Part shown: one piece after another, positions 13,476 to 26,408 of the stretch | Layout of the letters: every line of letters begins with the position of its first letter | Position numbering within the stretch: the first letter of the stretch is position 1 | Position numbers and translations under genes: made by a program | NCBI GenBank assembly: GCA_949318235.1 | Contig: OX439133.1 | Span: 5,444,419 to 5,508,418 of the forward strand | Length of the DNA stretch: 64,000 nucleotides | From: Ecdyonurus torrentis | Taxonomy: Eukaryota; Arthropoda; Insecta; Ephemeroptera; Heptageniidae | Direction: 5' to 3' | The notes under the pieces: generated by a model | What the model was told of the DNA's origin: nothing | Databases searched by the model: none | Seen by the model: the letters and a program-made list of their open reading frames with translations, nothing else

Positions 13476-13818
13476 AGGAATAGACCAGAGAAAAACACAA
13501 GCCTTTATATCACAAAACACTTGATGGGATTTACATAAATAACATTAATTTGTCTCAAAACCCAACTGTAGCCCCGTAGCAGTGATCAGAAAATTCGATT
13601 GAGGCAACCCGCACCACATTTTCATACTAATTTTTGCATGTTTCTGACGTCATAAACATAAATTTTCACGCAAATTGCATACTTTACAGTGTTTTCACAC
13701 GCTCTCGTGGGGCTACATTAACATTCTTGTAAAAATTGTCATCAGTTTTGAAGATCCCATTTCGTGTTTATTCATTAAAAAGCACAATCATGTTGTTTTT
13801 TGTGGTCTAGGGCTTTAA
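13472..13818 (+). mobile_element. Family A MITE, copy A4
   Basis: Complete copy directly abutting B3 through one shared TTAA. Confidence 0.94.
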
Positions 13819-13864
13819 GTTAAATAAATTAGTATTTTAAATAAAGTAATGCACTAATTTTTAG

Positions 13865-13975
13865 AGTGTTTGTAACTTTGAAAATTATTCATTTTCTCAT
13901 ATCAGCTCATGTTATTGAGAGCTTCAATATGGCGTTGACTTTAATATGAATGCTGCAACCTCCCTATAAGTAAAT
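13865..13975 (+). repeat. Family E 3' fragment
   Basis: AATATGGCGTTGACTTTAAT and a degraded CACCCTATA end match the right part of family E. A family C end (ATGCACTAATTTTTAGAGTG) lies just before it, near 13850. Confidence 0.6.
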
Positions 13976-13990
13976 TCTTCCACTTATTAT

Positions 13991-14281
13991 TATAAACCCC
14001 TTTCACATCCTTGCGCTTTGTCGCCATGTTTGTGGTGCCTAATGCATTGTCCAGCATAGGGGAAACATCCTCTCTCCTAATTTTTCACTTAAATAGAGTT
14101 TATTTCAACTGAACGAATTTTCCTCTTTATCTTCAAACTTATTAGGAGCTAGAAAAATGGCTCCGATTGAGCTTTGAAGCTTCTTTTGCTATTTAAAAAA
14201 AATGACATTTTTCCTATGCTGGCCTATGTATTCCTGACCAACAAAATAGCGGCTCTTAAATATGAGTGCAACCGGTCTATA
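13991..14281 (+). mobile_element. Family G MITE, copy G2
   Basis: TATAAACCCCTTTCACATCC to GTGCAACCGGTCTAT, with all internal G motifs. Confidence 0.88.
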
Positions 14282-14285
14282 TTCC

Positions 14286-14592
14286 TATAGGGTGATTGCA
14301 TTCATGTTAAAGTCAACGCCATGTTGGATCACTCAAAAACATAGATGGCATAGGAAAACAAATCATTTTGCCAGTTTAAAAATACTATACAATATTTTTG
14401 AGAGCATTTATGCTGTAAATATGTTGAATTAGTATCTCAAGTATGTGAGAAAAATAACATGAACAAAACATTTACAGATTTCCCAAAGAAAATTGCCTAA
14501 AACGAAGTTTGTCTTATGCTGAGCAATGTTATTCACTACTCCAGTATGGCCTCCAAGCGCAATAAATATGACGTCATCCGCATACACCCTAT
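14286..14592 (-). mobile_element. Family E MITE, copy E4
   Basis: TATAGGGTGATTGCATTCAT to GCATACACCCTATA. It lies 4 bp from G2. Confidence 0.92.
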
Positions 14593-14958
14593 AATACACA
14601 TACTAACACGGCAATGATATATATAAACTTTCCTAACATAGATAATAATACTATATATAACACAACACAAAATAAGGATGTATTATATTTCACATGGGAA
14701 TATAACCATCATGTTTTTTACTTTAAATTTTTTATCACACCAAAATATAAAGTGAAAAATATTTCCCACAGCTAAAACAACCCGAGATAAAAATAGATTT
14801 TACTTTATTATTTACAATATAATGTAGTGTGCGAATTATATCGTCTTTTTTAGTAACTGATTTTTTTATTTTTTTAAACCCTAATATGAGTTTTTGACCA
14901 CGTAACAGGATCGCAAAGTGGGATTTAATAGAAATAAAATGAGACAGTTTTGAGATAC
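14593..14958. other. AT-rich spacer
   Basis: No gene or recognisable repeat was seen. Confidence 0.5.
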
Positions 14959-15291
14959 TTAAAGGAATAGACCAGAAGAAAACTTTTATATCACAAAACA
15001 CTTGATGGGACTTACTTAATTTTAGTTTGTCTCAAAACTCAACTGTAGCTCCGTAGCAGTGATCAGAAATGCCCATTTGTGCAACCCACACAACATTTTC
15101 ATACTAATTTTTGTATGTTTCTGACGTCATTAACATGAATAGTCACGTAAATGGCATACTTTACAGTTTTTTCATGTTCTCTCGTGGGGCTACATTAATA
15201 TTCTGGTAAAAATTGTCATCAGTTTTGAAGATCTCATTTTGTGTTTATTTATTAAAAAGCACATGTGGTTTTATGTGGTCTATAGCTTTAA
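14959..15291 (+). mobile_element. Family A MITE, copy A5
   Basis: TTAAAGGAATAGACCAGAAG to GGTCTATAGCTTTAA. It shares its last TTAA with B4. Confidence 0.94.
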
Positions 15292-15602
15292 AGGCGTAGA
15301 ACACCTTGAACAAAAAACAAGTCTAATATTCTTACATACCTAAATATCAACGTTGATTTGGTCGAAGTCATTGATTTCTAATTTATTTTACATTCACAAA
15401 ATATCAGCTGCCCGATGACGTCACAGCTTGCCTGTTGCCGCGCGCGTGGACTCTAGTAAGCTGTGACGTCATAAACATGCATCTGACATTTTGTAAATGT
15501 AAAATAAATTAGAAATCATTGACTCCGGTCAAATTAACGTTGATATTTAGGTATGTTAGGATATTAGGCATGTTTTTTGTTCAAGGTGTTCTATTCCTTT
15601 AA
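15288..15602. mobile_element. Family B MITE, copy B4
   Basis: TTAAAGGCGTAGAACACC to GGTGTTCTATTCCTTTAA. A second A|B abutment through a shared TTAA, as at 13472-13475. Confidence 0.94.
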
Positions 15603-15651
15603 AGTATGCTGTATTGAAACAATTGTGCTGAAAATGAGCTAGTTTAATTAT

Positions 15652-15694
<43 letters not shown>

Positions 15695-15700
15695 CCTGGC
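15603..15700. repeat. Family L fragment and poly-T
   Basis: GTATGCTGTATTGAAACAATTGTGCTGAAAATGAGCT matches the family L interior and is followed by poly-T at about 15658-15694. Confidence 0.55.
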
Positions 15701-16186
15701 ATAAATTCAATGCATCAACTTATGTTATTGGCTGAAAATGCGATAATATAGAAATGATAGCTAATAAAATATTTTCAAACAAATATAGTACAACTAGTCA
15801 GTAATCACATTAAAATAATACAATTAACATGCAAATTTGTGTTCAATTTATGTCATCATTCATAAATTCCTTTATTGAGTATTATTGATTAATTTGTCGC
15901 AAACTTTAGTTAAAAAAGAAAAGGTATAAAAATATTTAAAAAATTTTCAAAGTTGAAGATTTGTTAACAAGTTGATTTTGTTATATTTTAAAATTCTGTT
16001 CATATGCATCATTAAAATAAACCCCAACTTTTCTGAAATGTTTCAAATCAAATGTTTCTATAATTTGGCAAACTTTTTAATTTTGATTTTCTTTTTAAAA
16101 GTTGAAATCATTTTACTTTCTTTTTCTTTAACCCATTAAAATCATAAAATCCAGAAGAACTTTTACTTTTTGGCAAACAAACAAAC
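15701..16186. other. AT-rich spacer
   Basis: No gene or repeat family was recognised. Confidence 0.5.
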
Positions 16187-16370
<184 letters not shown>

Positions 16371-16371
16371 G

Positions 16372-16672
16372 TATAGACCGGTTGCACTCATATTTAAGAG
16401 CCGCCATTTTGTTGGTCAGGAATATATACATAGGCCAGCATAGGAAAAACGTCGTTTTTATTTGTTTAATAGCAAAAGAAGCTTCAAACCTCAATCAAAG
16501 CCTTATTTATAGCTCCTAATAAGCTAGAAAAATATGAGAAAAATTCGTTCAGTTGACATTAACTCTTTTTATGTAAAAAAAAATAGGATAAATGACGTTT
16601 CCTCTATGCTGGACAATGTATTTGGCACCACAAACATGGCGACAAAGCGCAAGGATGTGCAAGGAGTCTGTA
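16372..16672 (-). mobile_element. Family G MITE, copy G3
   Basis: TATAGACCGGTTGCACTCAT to GGATGTGCAAGGAGTCTGTA. It contains GGCGACAAAGCGCAAGGATG. Confidence 0.9.
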
Positions 16673-16931
16673 AATAAATAAAAAATAATAATAAATAATA
16701 AATAAACAATATTTAACATAGGGTTCCTCATATTGGAATACAGCTAGAGTGTTTATAAAAACGGCACGATTTAAAACGCCTTAAAATATGGGAGAAAATA
16801 TAATTTCTCTCAAACGTTCAATAAATTATAAATGAAATAATAGCCTGAATCTTGTAATTTTGCATTTTTTTTTATTTAATTGCATCAAGTGCTTTGTGAG
16901 CTAGAAATAAAAATACCTCAATTAAGAGATT

Positions 16932-16977
<46 letters not shown>

Positions 16978-17461
16978 TTTTCCTGCAGCTATTCAATTGA
17001 CTTCATTTTTTGGTGCTTTTTAGGGTATGTAAAGTTCACCTGAGGTGAAATATGTATCCTAACACTCTAAGACTCTAAATTAATAAAATTGAACTAACAT
17101 TTTACAAAAACATGATACAAAAGCTGTCTCTAACAAGCCATAGAACGGACGTGGACCCTAAACTGCAGTACGTTGTAGTCCCTGATGTAATGAAGATGAT
17201 TATACATTGACCACGTGTCACCGCTAATTACTTGCATGGTCTATTACACGTGTCACATGTGTCACACGTGTGCTGCCTTGAACGTGCTTCTAATGTCAAC
17301 ACTCACCCATCTTGTAATATTTAAAACTGTTTATTTTTATATATATAATTACCTTCAAACGTTCTAAATTTTATGGAATTTTCTACATTATTTTTTTTTT
17401 ATTATTTTTTTTTTTGTTAATAATAATTTATATTGATATTTTCATATTTTTTCGTATACTG

Positions 17462-17492
<31 letters not shown>

Positions 17493-17639
17493 TTTTATTT
17501 GAGTTGCAATGAAAGGTGAAATAAAAATGTGCTGCTAATACTAATAACATGCTATATTTTTAATATAAGTATAAACCCTGCATGTGCAATACATCACACC
17601 CTTCAATATTACATTATAACATGTTTTTAAGCTATTTAA
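16673..17639. other. AT-rich spacer with poly-A, poly-T and E-box cluster
   Basis: Contains poly-A (16934-16975), several poly-T runs near 17390-17495, and a clustered set of CACGTG words (17212-17270, listed separately). No gene was recognised. Confidence 0.5.
17212..17270. promoter_or_regulatory. Cluster of E-box-like palindromes
   Basis: CACGTG occurs at 17212, 17247 and 17265, with a CACATG at 17254. Together they form ACACGTGTCACATGTGTCAC. The sites resemble bHLH binding sites, but no linked gene was seen, so function is speculative. Confidence 0.3.
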
Positions 17640-18259
17640 TTCAGTTTAATATTTAATTTTTTTTTTTCAAAAATCAATTTAATTATTAAATAAAAAAAGT
17701 TTTTGCAATGAAAAAAAACAACAAAGTGATAAGTGGAAATAATTTTTATTTTTAAAAACTATTTGATAACTGTTTTCCTCAAAGTATAAAATTTTTTCAA
17801 AAATTTTTCCTTTTTTTTTTTTATTTTTTTTTTTATTTATGGTTTTATTTAAAATATATTCATTTTTAAAAATACTTGAAGCAAAATCCCTCAAACTTAA
17901 AAATTTCCACTTTAAATTATATATAAAATTATAAAAAACCATTTTCTCTATGTCGTTTCTTAAAATTAAATTTTTATAAATATTTAAATTAAATTATAGA
18001 ATTTGGTATATAATAATTTCTTTTTGCCATATATACGTTGTTAATATATTTATTATAAAATATAAGCAACTTTAAAAACGAAAAATGAACTACATGTTAG
18101 CTATTTTAATATGATTATTTTGGAAAGCAATAGTCTTTAAAAGGTTTATGCATTCATATGAAAGTCGACGCCATATTGCATCACTAAATAACATCAGCTG
18201 TATAGGAAAATGACACATTTTGCCAGTTGTTAGGAATATTTTATAGAGCATTGATGCTG

Positions 18260-18617
18260 TTAAAGCAATAGACCACATAAAACAACATGTACTGCATTTT
18301 TTAATAAATAAACGCGAAATAGGATCTTCAAAACTGATGACAGTAATGACAATTTTTACCAGAATGTTAATGTAGCCCCACGAGAGAGCATGAAAAGACT
18401 GTAAAGTATTTAATTTGCATGACTATTCATATATGACGTCAGAAACATGCAAAAATTAGTATGAAATTTTTGAGCAGGTTGCTTAAATTGAAATTTTCTG
18501 ATCACTGCTACGGTGCTACAGTTGGGTTTTGAGACAAACTAAAGTTATTTATGTAAGTCCTATCAAGTGTTTTGTGATATAAATATGCTTATGTTTATCT
18601 CTGGTCTATTGCTTTAA
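18260..18617 (-). mobile_element. Family A MITE, copy A6 (array unit)
   Basis: TTAAAGCAATAGACCACAT to GGTCTATTGCTTTAA, inside the truncated E of the tandem unit. Confidence 0.93.
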
Positions 18618-18793
18618 GCTATTCAATTCATTTTAATTTTTAAATAATTTTTCTTAGAAATTTATTTAATTATTAAATTAAAATAGATTTCGTGATAAAA
18701 AAAAAGAAAGTTTGATGAGTTCAATTAATTTTTATTTTTAAAAATTATTTAATTACTGTTTTTCTAAAGTAAACGATCTTTTCCCTAATTTTA

Positions 18794-18796
<3 letters not shown>

Positions 18797-18861
<65 letters not shown>
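18797..18861. repeat. (TC)n in array core
   Basis: TC run at the position where other units have poly-T, showing unit-to-unit turnover of the pyrimidine tract. Confidence 0.95.
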
Positions 18862-19277
18862 TTTACTTATGGTTTTATTTAAAATACATTCAGTTTCAAA
18901 AATACTCGAATCAAAATCCCTCAAACTTTAAAATTTCCACTTTAAATTTATTCAAAATTATAAACATCTATTTTCCCTATGTCGTTTTTTAAAATTAAAA
19001 TTTCATAAATATTTGAGTTATATTATAAAATTTGATAATAATAATAGTTTCTAAGTAAAATGTTGTGAATATATTGATTATAAAATAGAAGTAAGTTTCA
19101 AAACGACTATTGAACTACATGCTAATTGTAATTATAGGATTATTTTGGGAAGCAATAGATTTTAAAACAAGTAAGCATTCATATGAAAGTCAACGCCATA
19201 TTGGATCACTAAATAACATGGGCTGTATAGGAAAATTACACATTTTGCTATGAACATTTTATAGAACATTGATGCTA

Positions 19278-19651
19278 TTAAAGCTATAGACCACATAAAA
19301 CAACATGTACTGCACTTTTTAGTGAATAAATGCGAAATGGGATCTTCAAAACTGATGACAGATATGACTTATGACAATTTTTACCAAATAATAATGTAGC
19401 CCCACGAGAGAACGTGAAAATACTGTAAAGAGTGTAAAGTATGCAATTTAAGTAACCATTTATGTTTCTGACATCAGAAACATGCAAAAATTAGTGTGGA
19501 AATGTTGTGCTGATTGCATAAAACGAATTTTCTGATCACTGCTACGGAGCTACAGTTGGGTTTTGAGACAAACTAAAGTTATTTATGTAAGTCCCATCAA
19601 GTGTTTTGTAATATAAATATGCTTATGATTTTCTCTGGTCTATTCTTTTAA
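19278..19651 (-). mobile_element. Family A MITE, copy A7 (array unit)
   Basis: TTAAAGCTATAGACCACAT to GGTCTATTCTTTTAA. Carries extra ATGACTTATGACA and GAGTGTAAAG duplications. Confidence 0.92.
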
Positions 19652-19828
19652 GCTATTTAATTCATTTTAATTTTTAATAAATGTTTTTCTCAGAAATTTA
19701 TTTAATTATTAAATAATCTAGGTTTTTCGGAATAAAAAAACAGTGTGATGAGTTCAAATAATTTTGATTTTTAAAAACTATTTAATAACTGATTTCCTAA
19801 TAAAAGTAAACGATTTTTTCCCTAATTT

Positions 19829-19831
<3 letters not shown>

Positions 19832-19862
<31 letters not shown>
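19832..19862. repeat. Short (TC)n in array core
   Basis: Shorter version of the TC tract at the equivalent place in this unit. Confidence 0.9.
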
Positions 19863-19865
<3 letters not shown>

Positions 19866-20308
19866 TTTTTTTTACTTACTTATGGTTTTATTTAAAATAC
19901 AATATTTTTTAAAAATATATGAAGCAAAATCTGTCAAACTATAAAATTTCCACTTTAAATCATATTTAAAACTAAAAATTAAAGAAACATATTTATGTCG
20001 TTTTTTAAAATTAAATTTTAATAAATATTTGAGTTATACTATAAAATTTGATAATAATAATAATTGTGAAGAAATTTTGTTAATATATTTATTATAAAAT
20101 ATAAGTAATTTTCAAATCGAATATTGAACTCTTCATTTTAATTGTATCAATGTGAATATTTTGGAAAGCAATAGTTTTTAAAAGGTTTATGCATTCATAT
20201 GAAAGTCGACGCCATATTGAATCACTAAATAACATGGGCTGTATAGGAATATGAGAATATAACTCATTTTGCCAGTTGTTAGGAATATTTTATAGAGCAT
20301 TGATGCTG

Positions 20309-20656
20309 TTAAAGCCATAGACCACATAAAACCACATGTATTGTGCTTTTTAATGAATAAATGCGAAATGGGATCTTCAAAACTAATGACAATTTTTACC
20401 AGAATGTTAATGTAGCCCCACGAGAGAGCGTGAAAATACTGTAAAATATGCAATTTGCGTGACTATTCATGTTTATGACGTCAGAAATGCAAAAATTAGT
20501 ATGAAAATGTTGAGCTGGTTGCATAAATGGAAATTTTCTAATCACTGCTACGGAGCTGCTGTTGGGTTTTGAGACAAACTAAACTTCTTTATTTAAGTCC
20601 CATCTAGCGTTTTGTAATATAAATCCTTATGCTTTTTCTCTGGTCTATTCCTTTAA
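20309..20656 (-). mobile_element. Family A MITE, copy A8 (array unit)
   Basis: TTAAAGCCATAGACCACAT to GGTCTATTCCTTTAA. Complete. Confidence 0.93.
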
Positions 20657-20830
20657 GCTATTTTCTTCATTGTAATTTTTAATAAATGTTTTCTAAGAAA
20701 TTTATTTAATTATTAAATAAAAAAAGGTTTTCGTAATAAAAAAACAGTGCGATGAGTTCAAGTAATTTTTACTATTATTTAACTGTTTTCCTAAAGTAAA
20801 TGACCTTTTCCCTAATTTTACTATATTTTC

Positions 20831-20863
<33 letters not shown>

Positions 20864-21278
20864 TTTTATTAAAAATACATTCTTTTTTTAAAAATGGTTG
20901 AATCAAAATCCCTAAATCTTTAAAATTTCCACTTTAAATAATATTTAAAATTATAAGCATCCATTTTATATATTTCATTGTTTTTTTTAGTTAAAATTTA
21001 ATAAATATTTGAGTAATATTATAAAATTTGTAAATAATTGTGTGGAATAGAAATATTGTATAATATATTTATTATAAAATAGAAGTAACTTTCAAAACGA
21101 ATATTGAACTTCATGTGAACTGTATTTTTGGGATTATTTTGGGAAGCAATAGTCTTTAAAAGGTGTATGCATTCATATGAAAGTCGACGCCATATTGGAT
21201 CACGTAATAACATCAGCTGTATAAGAAAATGACAAATTTTGCAGGTTGTTAGGGATAATTTGTAGAGCATTGATGCTA

Positions 21279-21599
21279 TTAAAGCCATAGACCACATAAA
21301 ACAACATGTACTGCAATTTTTAATAAATAAGCGTGAAATAGGATCTTCAAAACTGATGACAGTAATGACAATTTTTACCAGAATGTTAATGTAGCTTAAT
21401 GAGAGAGCGTGAAAATACTGTAAAATATGCAATTTGCGTGACTTTTCATGTTTATGACGTCAGAAACATGCAAAAATTAGTATGAAAATTGTTGTGCGGG
21501 TTGCATAAATCAAAATTTCTGATCACTGCTAACAAAGATCTTGCAAAATATAAAATATGAATATAAAAGTATTCGTATTTACTTAATAATAAAAAATAA

Positions 21600-21654
<55 letters not shown>

Positions 21655-21955
21655 AGGAGTCGGACCAGGGCAATGTAAATATGTATATATGTAGAAATGT
21701 GCATGTGATCATGTATATAGCTTCATATATACATAATAAATAGCAAATAATGTTGAACTTGTGTAATGGATGTCCGTTACTGAATGTCCGTCTCATTCGT
21801 TAAAAAAAATTTTTTTAAAAAAAATAAAAAACTGCTACGGAGCTACAGTTGGATTTTTAGAGAAAAGATAAAGTTATTTACAATAAATTTACGTAAGTCC
21901 TATCAAGCGTTATGTAATATAAATGCTTATAATTTTCTCTGGTCTATAGCTTTAA
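21279..21955 (-). mobile_element. Family A MITE, copy A9, split by an insertion
   Basis: TTAAAGCCATAGACCACAT to GGTCTATAGCTTTAA. About 300 bp of foreign sequence interrupts it after GATCACTGCT, and A sequence resumes with ACTGCTACGGAGCTACAG. Confidence 0.9.
21531..21828. mobile_element. Retroposon-like insertion inside A9
   Basis: Unrelated sequence bounded by a direct ACTGCT repeat (end of 21525-21530 and about 21831-21836). It holds an (AAAT)n tract at 21597-21653 and ends in a mixed A/T run. The target duplication and A-rich tail suggest reverse transcription. The source is not recognised. Confidence 0.5.
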
Positions 21956-22217
21956 GCTATTTGATTCATATTAATTTTTACATAAAATTTTCTAAGAAAT
22001 TAATTTAATTATTAAATAAAAGAGTTTTTCCGCAATGAAAAAACAGTGTGATGAGTGATGAGTTTAATTTTTATATTTTTGAAAACTATTTAATAACTTA
22101 AAGCGGTTTTCATGAAGTAAACGACCTTTTCCTTAATTTTACTTTTTTTCTTCTCTTTTTTTCTAATGGTTTTATTTAAAATACATTAGTTTTTAAAAAT
22201 GTTTGAATCAAAATCCC

Positions 22218-25122
22218 AAATTGTAATAAATTGTTGTTTATCAAAGAACTAAAAGTTAAAATTTTGAAAATATGTAATAAAAATGAAAATATGATTATTA
22301 TAGGAGATGTAAATTTAAATATATTAGAATGTGATGATAATAATATACAAATATATGAAAATAAATTAGCGAAATATAGTTTTGAAAAATATATAAATAA
22401 AGTAACAAGAGAAGAAATTACACTAAAAGGCTATCATTCGAGTTGTATTGATCATATATATTGTAAATTCAATTCAAATTATAGCGTTGATAAAAGTTTT
22501 ATAATAAAGTGTAAAATATCTGATCATTATATTGTTGGATGCATTATACAGAGCAATAAATTCGAGGTAGATGATTGTAATAAAAATCAATTTATAAAGG
22601 TTAAGGATTTAAGAAAATTTATAAATTATATTAGAAATATTGATTGGAAAGTTCTAAGCGAGAGTAATTGCCCGGATGAAAAATACGAAAAAATTGTAAA
22701 TATTTTTAATACAGCAAATTTAAATTGTTCATATGTAAAATTAAAAGGTGAAAATAATAGAAAAAATTATAAATTTTGGTGTACTGATGAAATAAAGGTG
22801 TTGATGAAAATGAGAGATTATGCATTTAAAAAATGGAAAAATTCAAAATTGAACGAGAATTACAGAAATCAACATAAAAACTTAAGAAATAAAGTAACTA
22901 CGTTAATACGAAAGGAAAAAACAGATCATTTATATAATGAATTCATGAAAGTTTTTGGTAATATCAAGGAATCTTGGAAATTTATAAATAAAGTGTTAGG
23001 GAAAACAAGCAATAATGTAGAAGATAATATTATGAAATATATGTATAAAATTGGGGCAGTAAAAGAAATATCAGATAAATTTTGTCAATAATTTTGTAGA
23101 TTCTATTGAGAAAGTAAAAATTAAGTGTGATGTGATATTGTGTGAGGAAGTTGATAAAAATGTGCAATTACAATCAATGAGATTAACTAAAATGAATATT
23201 GATATAGCTAAATTAATACTAAATAAATTAAAAATAAAAAAAGTTCAAGGTTAGATAATATTAGTGTTGATGATATAATTTTGGGGGGAGATAATGTATT
23301 GTATTGTTTAGTTGATTTAGTAAATCTGTGTATGGAAACTTCAAATTATCCTGAAAATCTAAAATTATCAATAGTTAGACCGATATATAAAGGTGGAATT
23401 CATGATGATTTTAATAATTATAGACCAATTGCAATTTCGGATTTTATTGATAAAAGTTTATTCAAAAATATATAGAACTATTTTTATCAAATTATCTACA
23501 AGAATTTAATATAATAAATGAAAATCAGTATGCTTATCAAAAAAATAAAGGAACTAATAAAGTATTAAATGATGTTACAAATTATATAAATGAAGAATTA
23601 GAAAAGGGAAATCATGTACTATGTCTATTTATCGATTATTCCAAGGCGTTCGATACAATTGATATAAATTTGTTATTACAGGATTTAGAAGAAATTGGTA
23701 TAAGAGGTCCTGTATTACAATTAATAAAAAACATAATAAAAAATAGGAAAATTGCAGTAAAATTAAAAGATATTGTTAGTGAAATTAGGGAGTTGCAGTG
23801 TGGTGTTATCCAGGGTGGTATAATTAGTGCAAAATTCTTCCTAATATATGTAAATAGTATATTTAAGTTACTAAAATTCTGCTTGGGAAAAATGTTGGCC
23901 GATGATTTCTTACTTATAGCCTCACATATTGACTTTATTACTGCGCAAGAAATGTTACAGAAAGATTTTGATAAAGTTCTCGAATGGTCTCCTGATAGGA
24001 AATTATTAACAAATAGAAAGAAAACTAAGGTTATGCATATATTTAATAAGTTTATGAGAAATAATGAAAAAATAAATCTAATAGCTCATTCTAATAAATG
24101 TCTTCATAACTTTCAAATAAATTGTTTATGTGAAAAAGTAGAGGAAGTAGATAGTTATATAATAATATACTTAGGAGCAACTATTGATAAAAATTTTACT
24201 TGGGATATGCATACAATATGTCATTAATAAGTTGAGATCCGCACTATATAGACTAAGCTCCAAAAAACAATATGTAAATGAAAAAACAATGAAAATGATG
24301 TATTATTCTCTGGTACATCCACATATATTATATGGAATAACGTCTTATGGCTTTACAAAATCAGGAAAGTTAAATTCGTTAAATAAAATGCAATTAAGGA
24401 TTCTAAAAAGTTTAAAAAAAGGTGAGAAACTAAATAATTATAACGATTATTATACTCATTTTAATATATTATCAATACCTAATTTATTAAAATATTCATT
24501 TTTGGTAGAAAATTATTTTTGTAACGATCATGGTATACCTAGATTACATATATATGAAACAAGAACATCTCTAAAAAAAACCTCTAATTGTACCGAAAGT
24601 AGTAAATAGATTTACGGAAAGGACTAGAAATTATAATTTACCAAAAATTTGTAATGAAATCCCAATGGAATTAAAAGGACTAAAGAATAAAAATACTTTA
24701 AAAAAAGATTTAAAATCACATTTTTTGAGCTTGTCATAATAAATCTATATGAGTATGTGAATGAAAGCAAATGTCTTTTAACTTTAATTTTGTGTAAAAA
24801 AAAAAAAAAAAAAAGATTATTATTTTTATGTTTTATTATGCAATATTCCAAAAAGCATAAGTTGTGTTAATATATATTATGTGAATTGTGTTATAGATAT
24901 TATAAATGTATGTATATCTTCATTATAAATTTTTTTACTTTCTTGTTTGAAAATTATCTTTGAAAAAAAAAAACTTTTACTTTTAGCTATTTTTGTTTGG
25001 AATGAAAAAAAAAATGTTTTATTCTAATCCAACCGATAAGGCAATTGCCTTGGTTGGACATTGTATTATGAGTTAAAGAATAATAAAAAAAAAATATATA
25101 TATATATTAAAAAAAATATATA
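22218..25122 (+). mobile_element. 5'-truncated non-LTR retrotransposon inserted in the tandem array
   Basis: The array core breaks off after GAATCAAAATCCC and resumes near ATATACATCCATTTTATAT. About 40 bp of the unit consensus is missing, so the target was deleted on insertion. The insert has endonuclease and reverse transcriptase remains (next entry), then a 3' UTR with AACCGATAAGGCAATTGCC and a TAA/TATATA-rich tail. ORF1 and the 5' part of the endonuclease are absent. Domain order fits the Jockey/CR1 group broadly; the clade is unresolved. Confidence 0.88.
22231..24740 (+). pseudogene. Degenerate endonuclease-reverse transcriptase ORF of non-LTR retrotransposon
   Basis: In life this would be the ORF2 polyprotein that nicks target DNA and copies the element's RNA. 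The first frame (22231-23091) shows the endonuclease motif IIIGDVNLNI and the C-terminal SCIDHIYCKF...ISDHYIV. The reverse transcriptase follows: NYRPIAIS (about 23418), FIDYSKAFDTID (motif A, about 23629), GVIQGG (motif B) and LADDFLL (motif C, with Leu in place of the usual aromatic residue). The C-terminal region has YYSLVHPHILYGI and a basic tail ending near 24740. Reading needs frame changes near 23090, 23250, 23470, about 24200 and about 24600, so it is inactive. Codon use is extremely A/T-rich. Confidence 0.9.
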
Positions 25123-25447
25123 TACATCCATTTTATATATTTCGTTTTTTTTTTATTAAAATTTAATAAATATTTGAGTTATATTATAAAATTTGAAACT
25201 AATTGTCTATTATGGAAAATATTGATTAATATATTTATTATAAAATAGAAGTAAATTTCAAAACGAATATTGAACTACATGTTAATTGTATTAATGGGAT
25301 TATTTTGGGAAACAATAGTTTTTAAAACGTGGATACATATAGATATGAAAGTCGACGCCATATTGGATCACTAAATAACATGGGCTGTATATGAAAATGA
25401 CCCATTTTGCCAGTTGTTAGGAATATTTTGTAGAGCATTGATGCTGT

Positions 25448-25784
25448 CCACATAAAACAACATGTACTTTTTAATGAATAAAATAAACACAAAATTGAAT
25501 CTCCAAAACTGATGACAATTTTAGCCAGAATGTTAATGTAGCCCCACGAGAGAGCCTAAAAATACTGTAAAGTATGCAATTCGCGTGACTATTCATGTTT
25601 CTGACGTCAGAAATATGAAAAAAAAAAAATGTGGTGCGGGTTGCATAAATGGAAATGTTCTGATCACTGCTACGGAGCTACAGTTGGATTTTGAGACAAT
25701 CTAAAGTTATTTATGTAAGTTCCATTAAGTGTTTTCTGTTTTGTGATATAAATTAATATGTTTTTCTCTGGTCTATTCCTTTAA
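25448..25784 (-). mobile_element. Family A MITE, copy A10 (array unit, left end damaged)
   Basis: Begins CCACATAAAACAACATGTAC without the terminal TTAAAG..TAGA. Ends GGTCTATTCCTTTAA. Confidence 0.88.
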
Positions 25785-26408
25785 GCAATTTTCTTCATTT
25801 TAATTTTTAATAAATGTTTTTCTAAGAAATTTATTTAAATATTAAATAAAAAAAAAGAGTTTCGTAATAAAAATACAGTGCGATGAGTTCAAATAATTGT
25901 TATTTTTAAAAACTATTTAAAAAATGTTTTCCTAAAGTAAACGACTTTTTCCCTAATTTTACTATTTTTTTTACTTTTGGTTTTATTATTTAAAATACAT
26001 TATTTTTTAAAAAAACGTTTGAATCAAAATCCCTAAAACGTTAAAATTCAACTTTAAATCATATTTAAAATTATATACATCCATTTTATATATTTCGTTT
26101 TTTTTTTTTTTTTTTTTTAAATAAAATTTAATAAATATTTGAGTTATATTATAAAATTTGAAAATACATGTCTGGTATGGATATATTGATTAATATATAT
26201 ATTATAAAATATGAGTAACTTTCAAAACGACTATTGAACTACATGTTATCTGTATTAATGGGATTATTTTGGGAAGCCATAGCCTTTAAAAGGTGTATGC
26301 ATTCAAATGAAAGTCGACGCCATATTGGATCAGGTAATAACATGAGCTGCATAAGAAAATGACACATTTTGCCAGTTGTTAGGAATATTTGATAGAGCAT
26401 TGATGCTA

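Noticed and set aside
20187..21432. Recurrent frames beginning MHILQYFHALSWGY in several places
   Set aside because: They are one frame of the family A MITE read on the minus strand. They recur only with the MITE, vary in length and have no domain, so they are not taken as genes.
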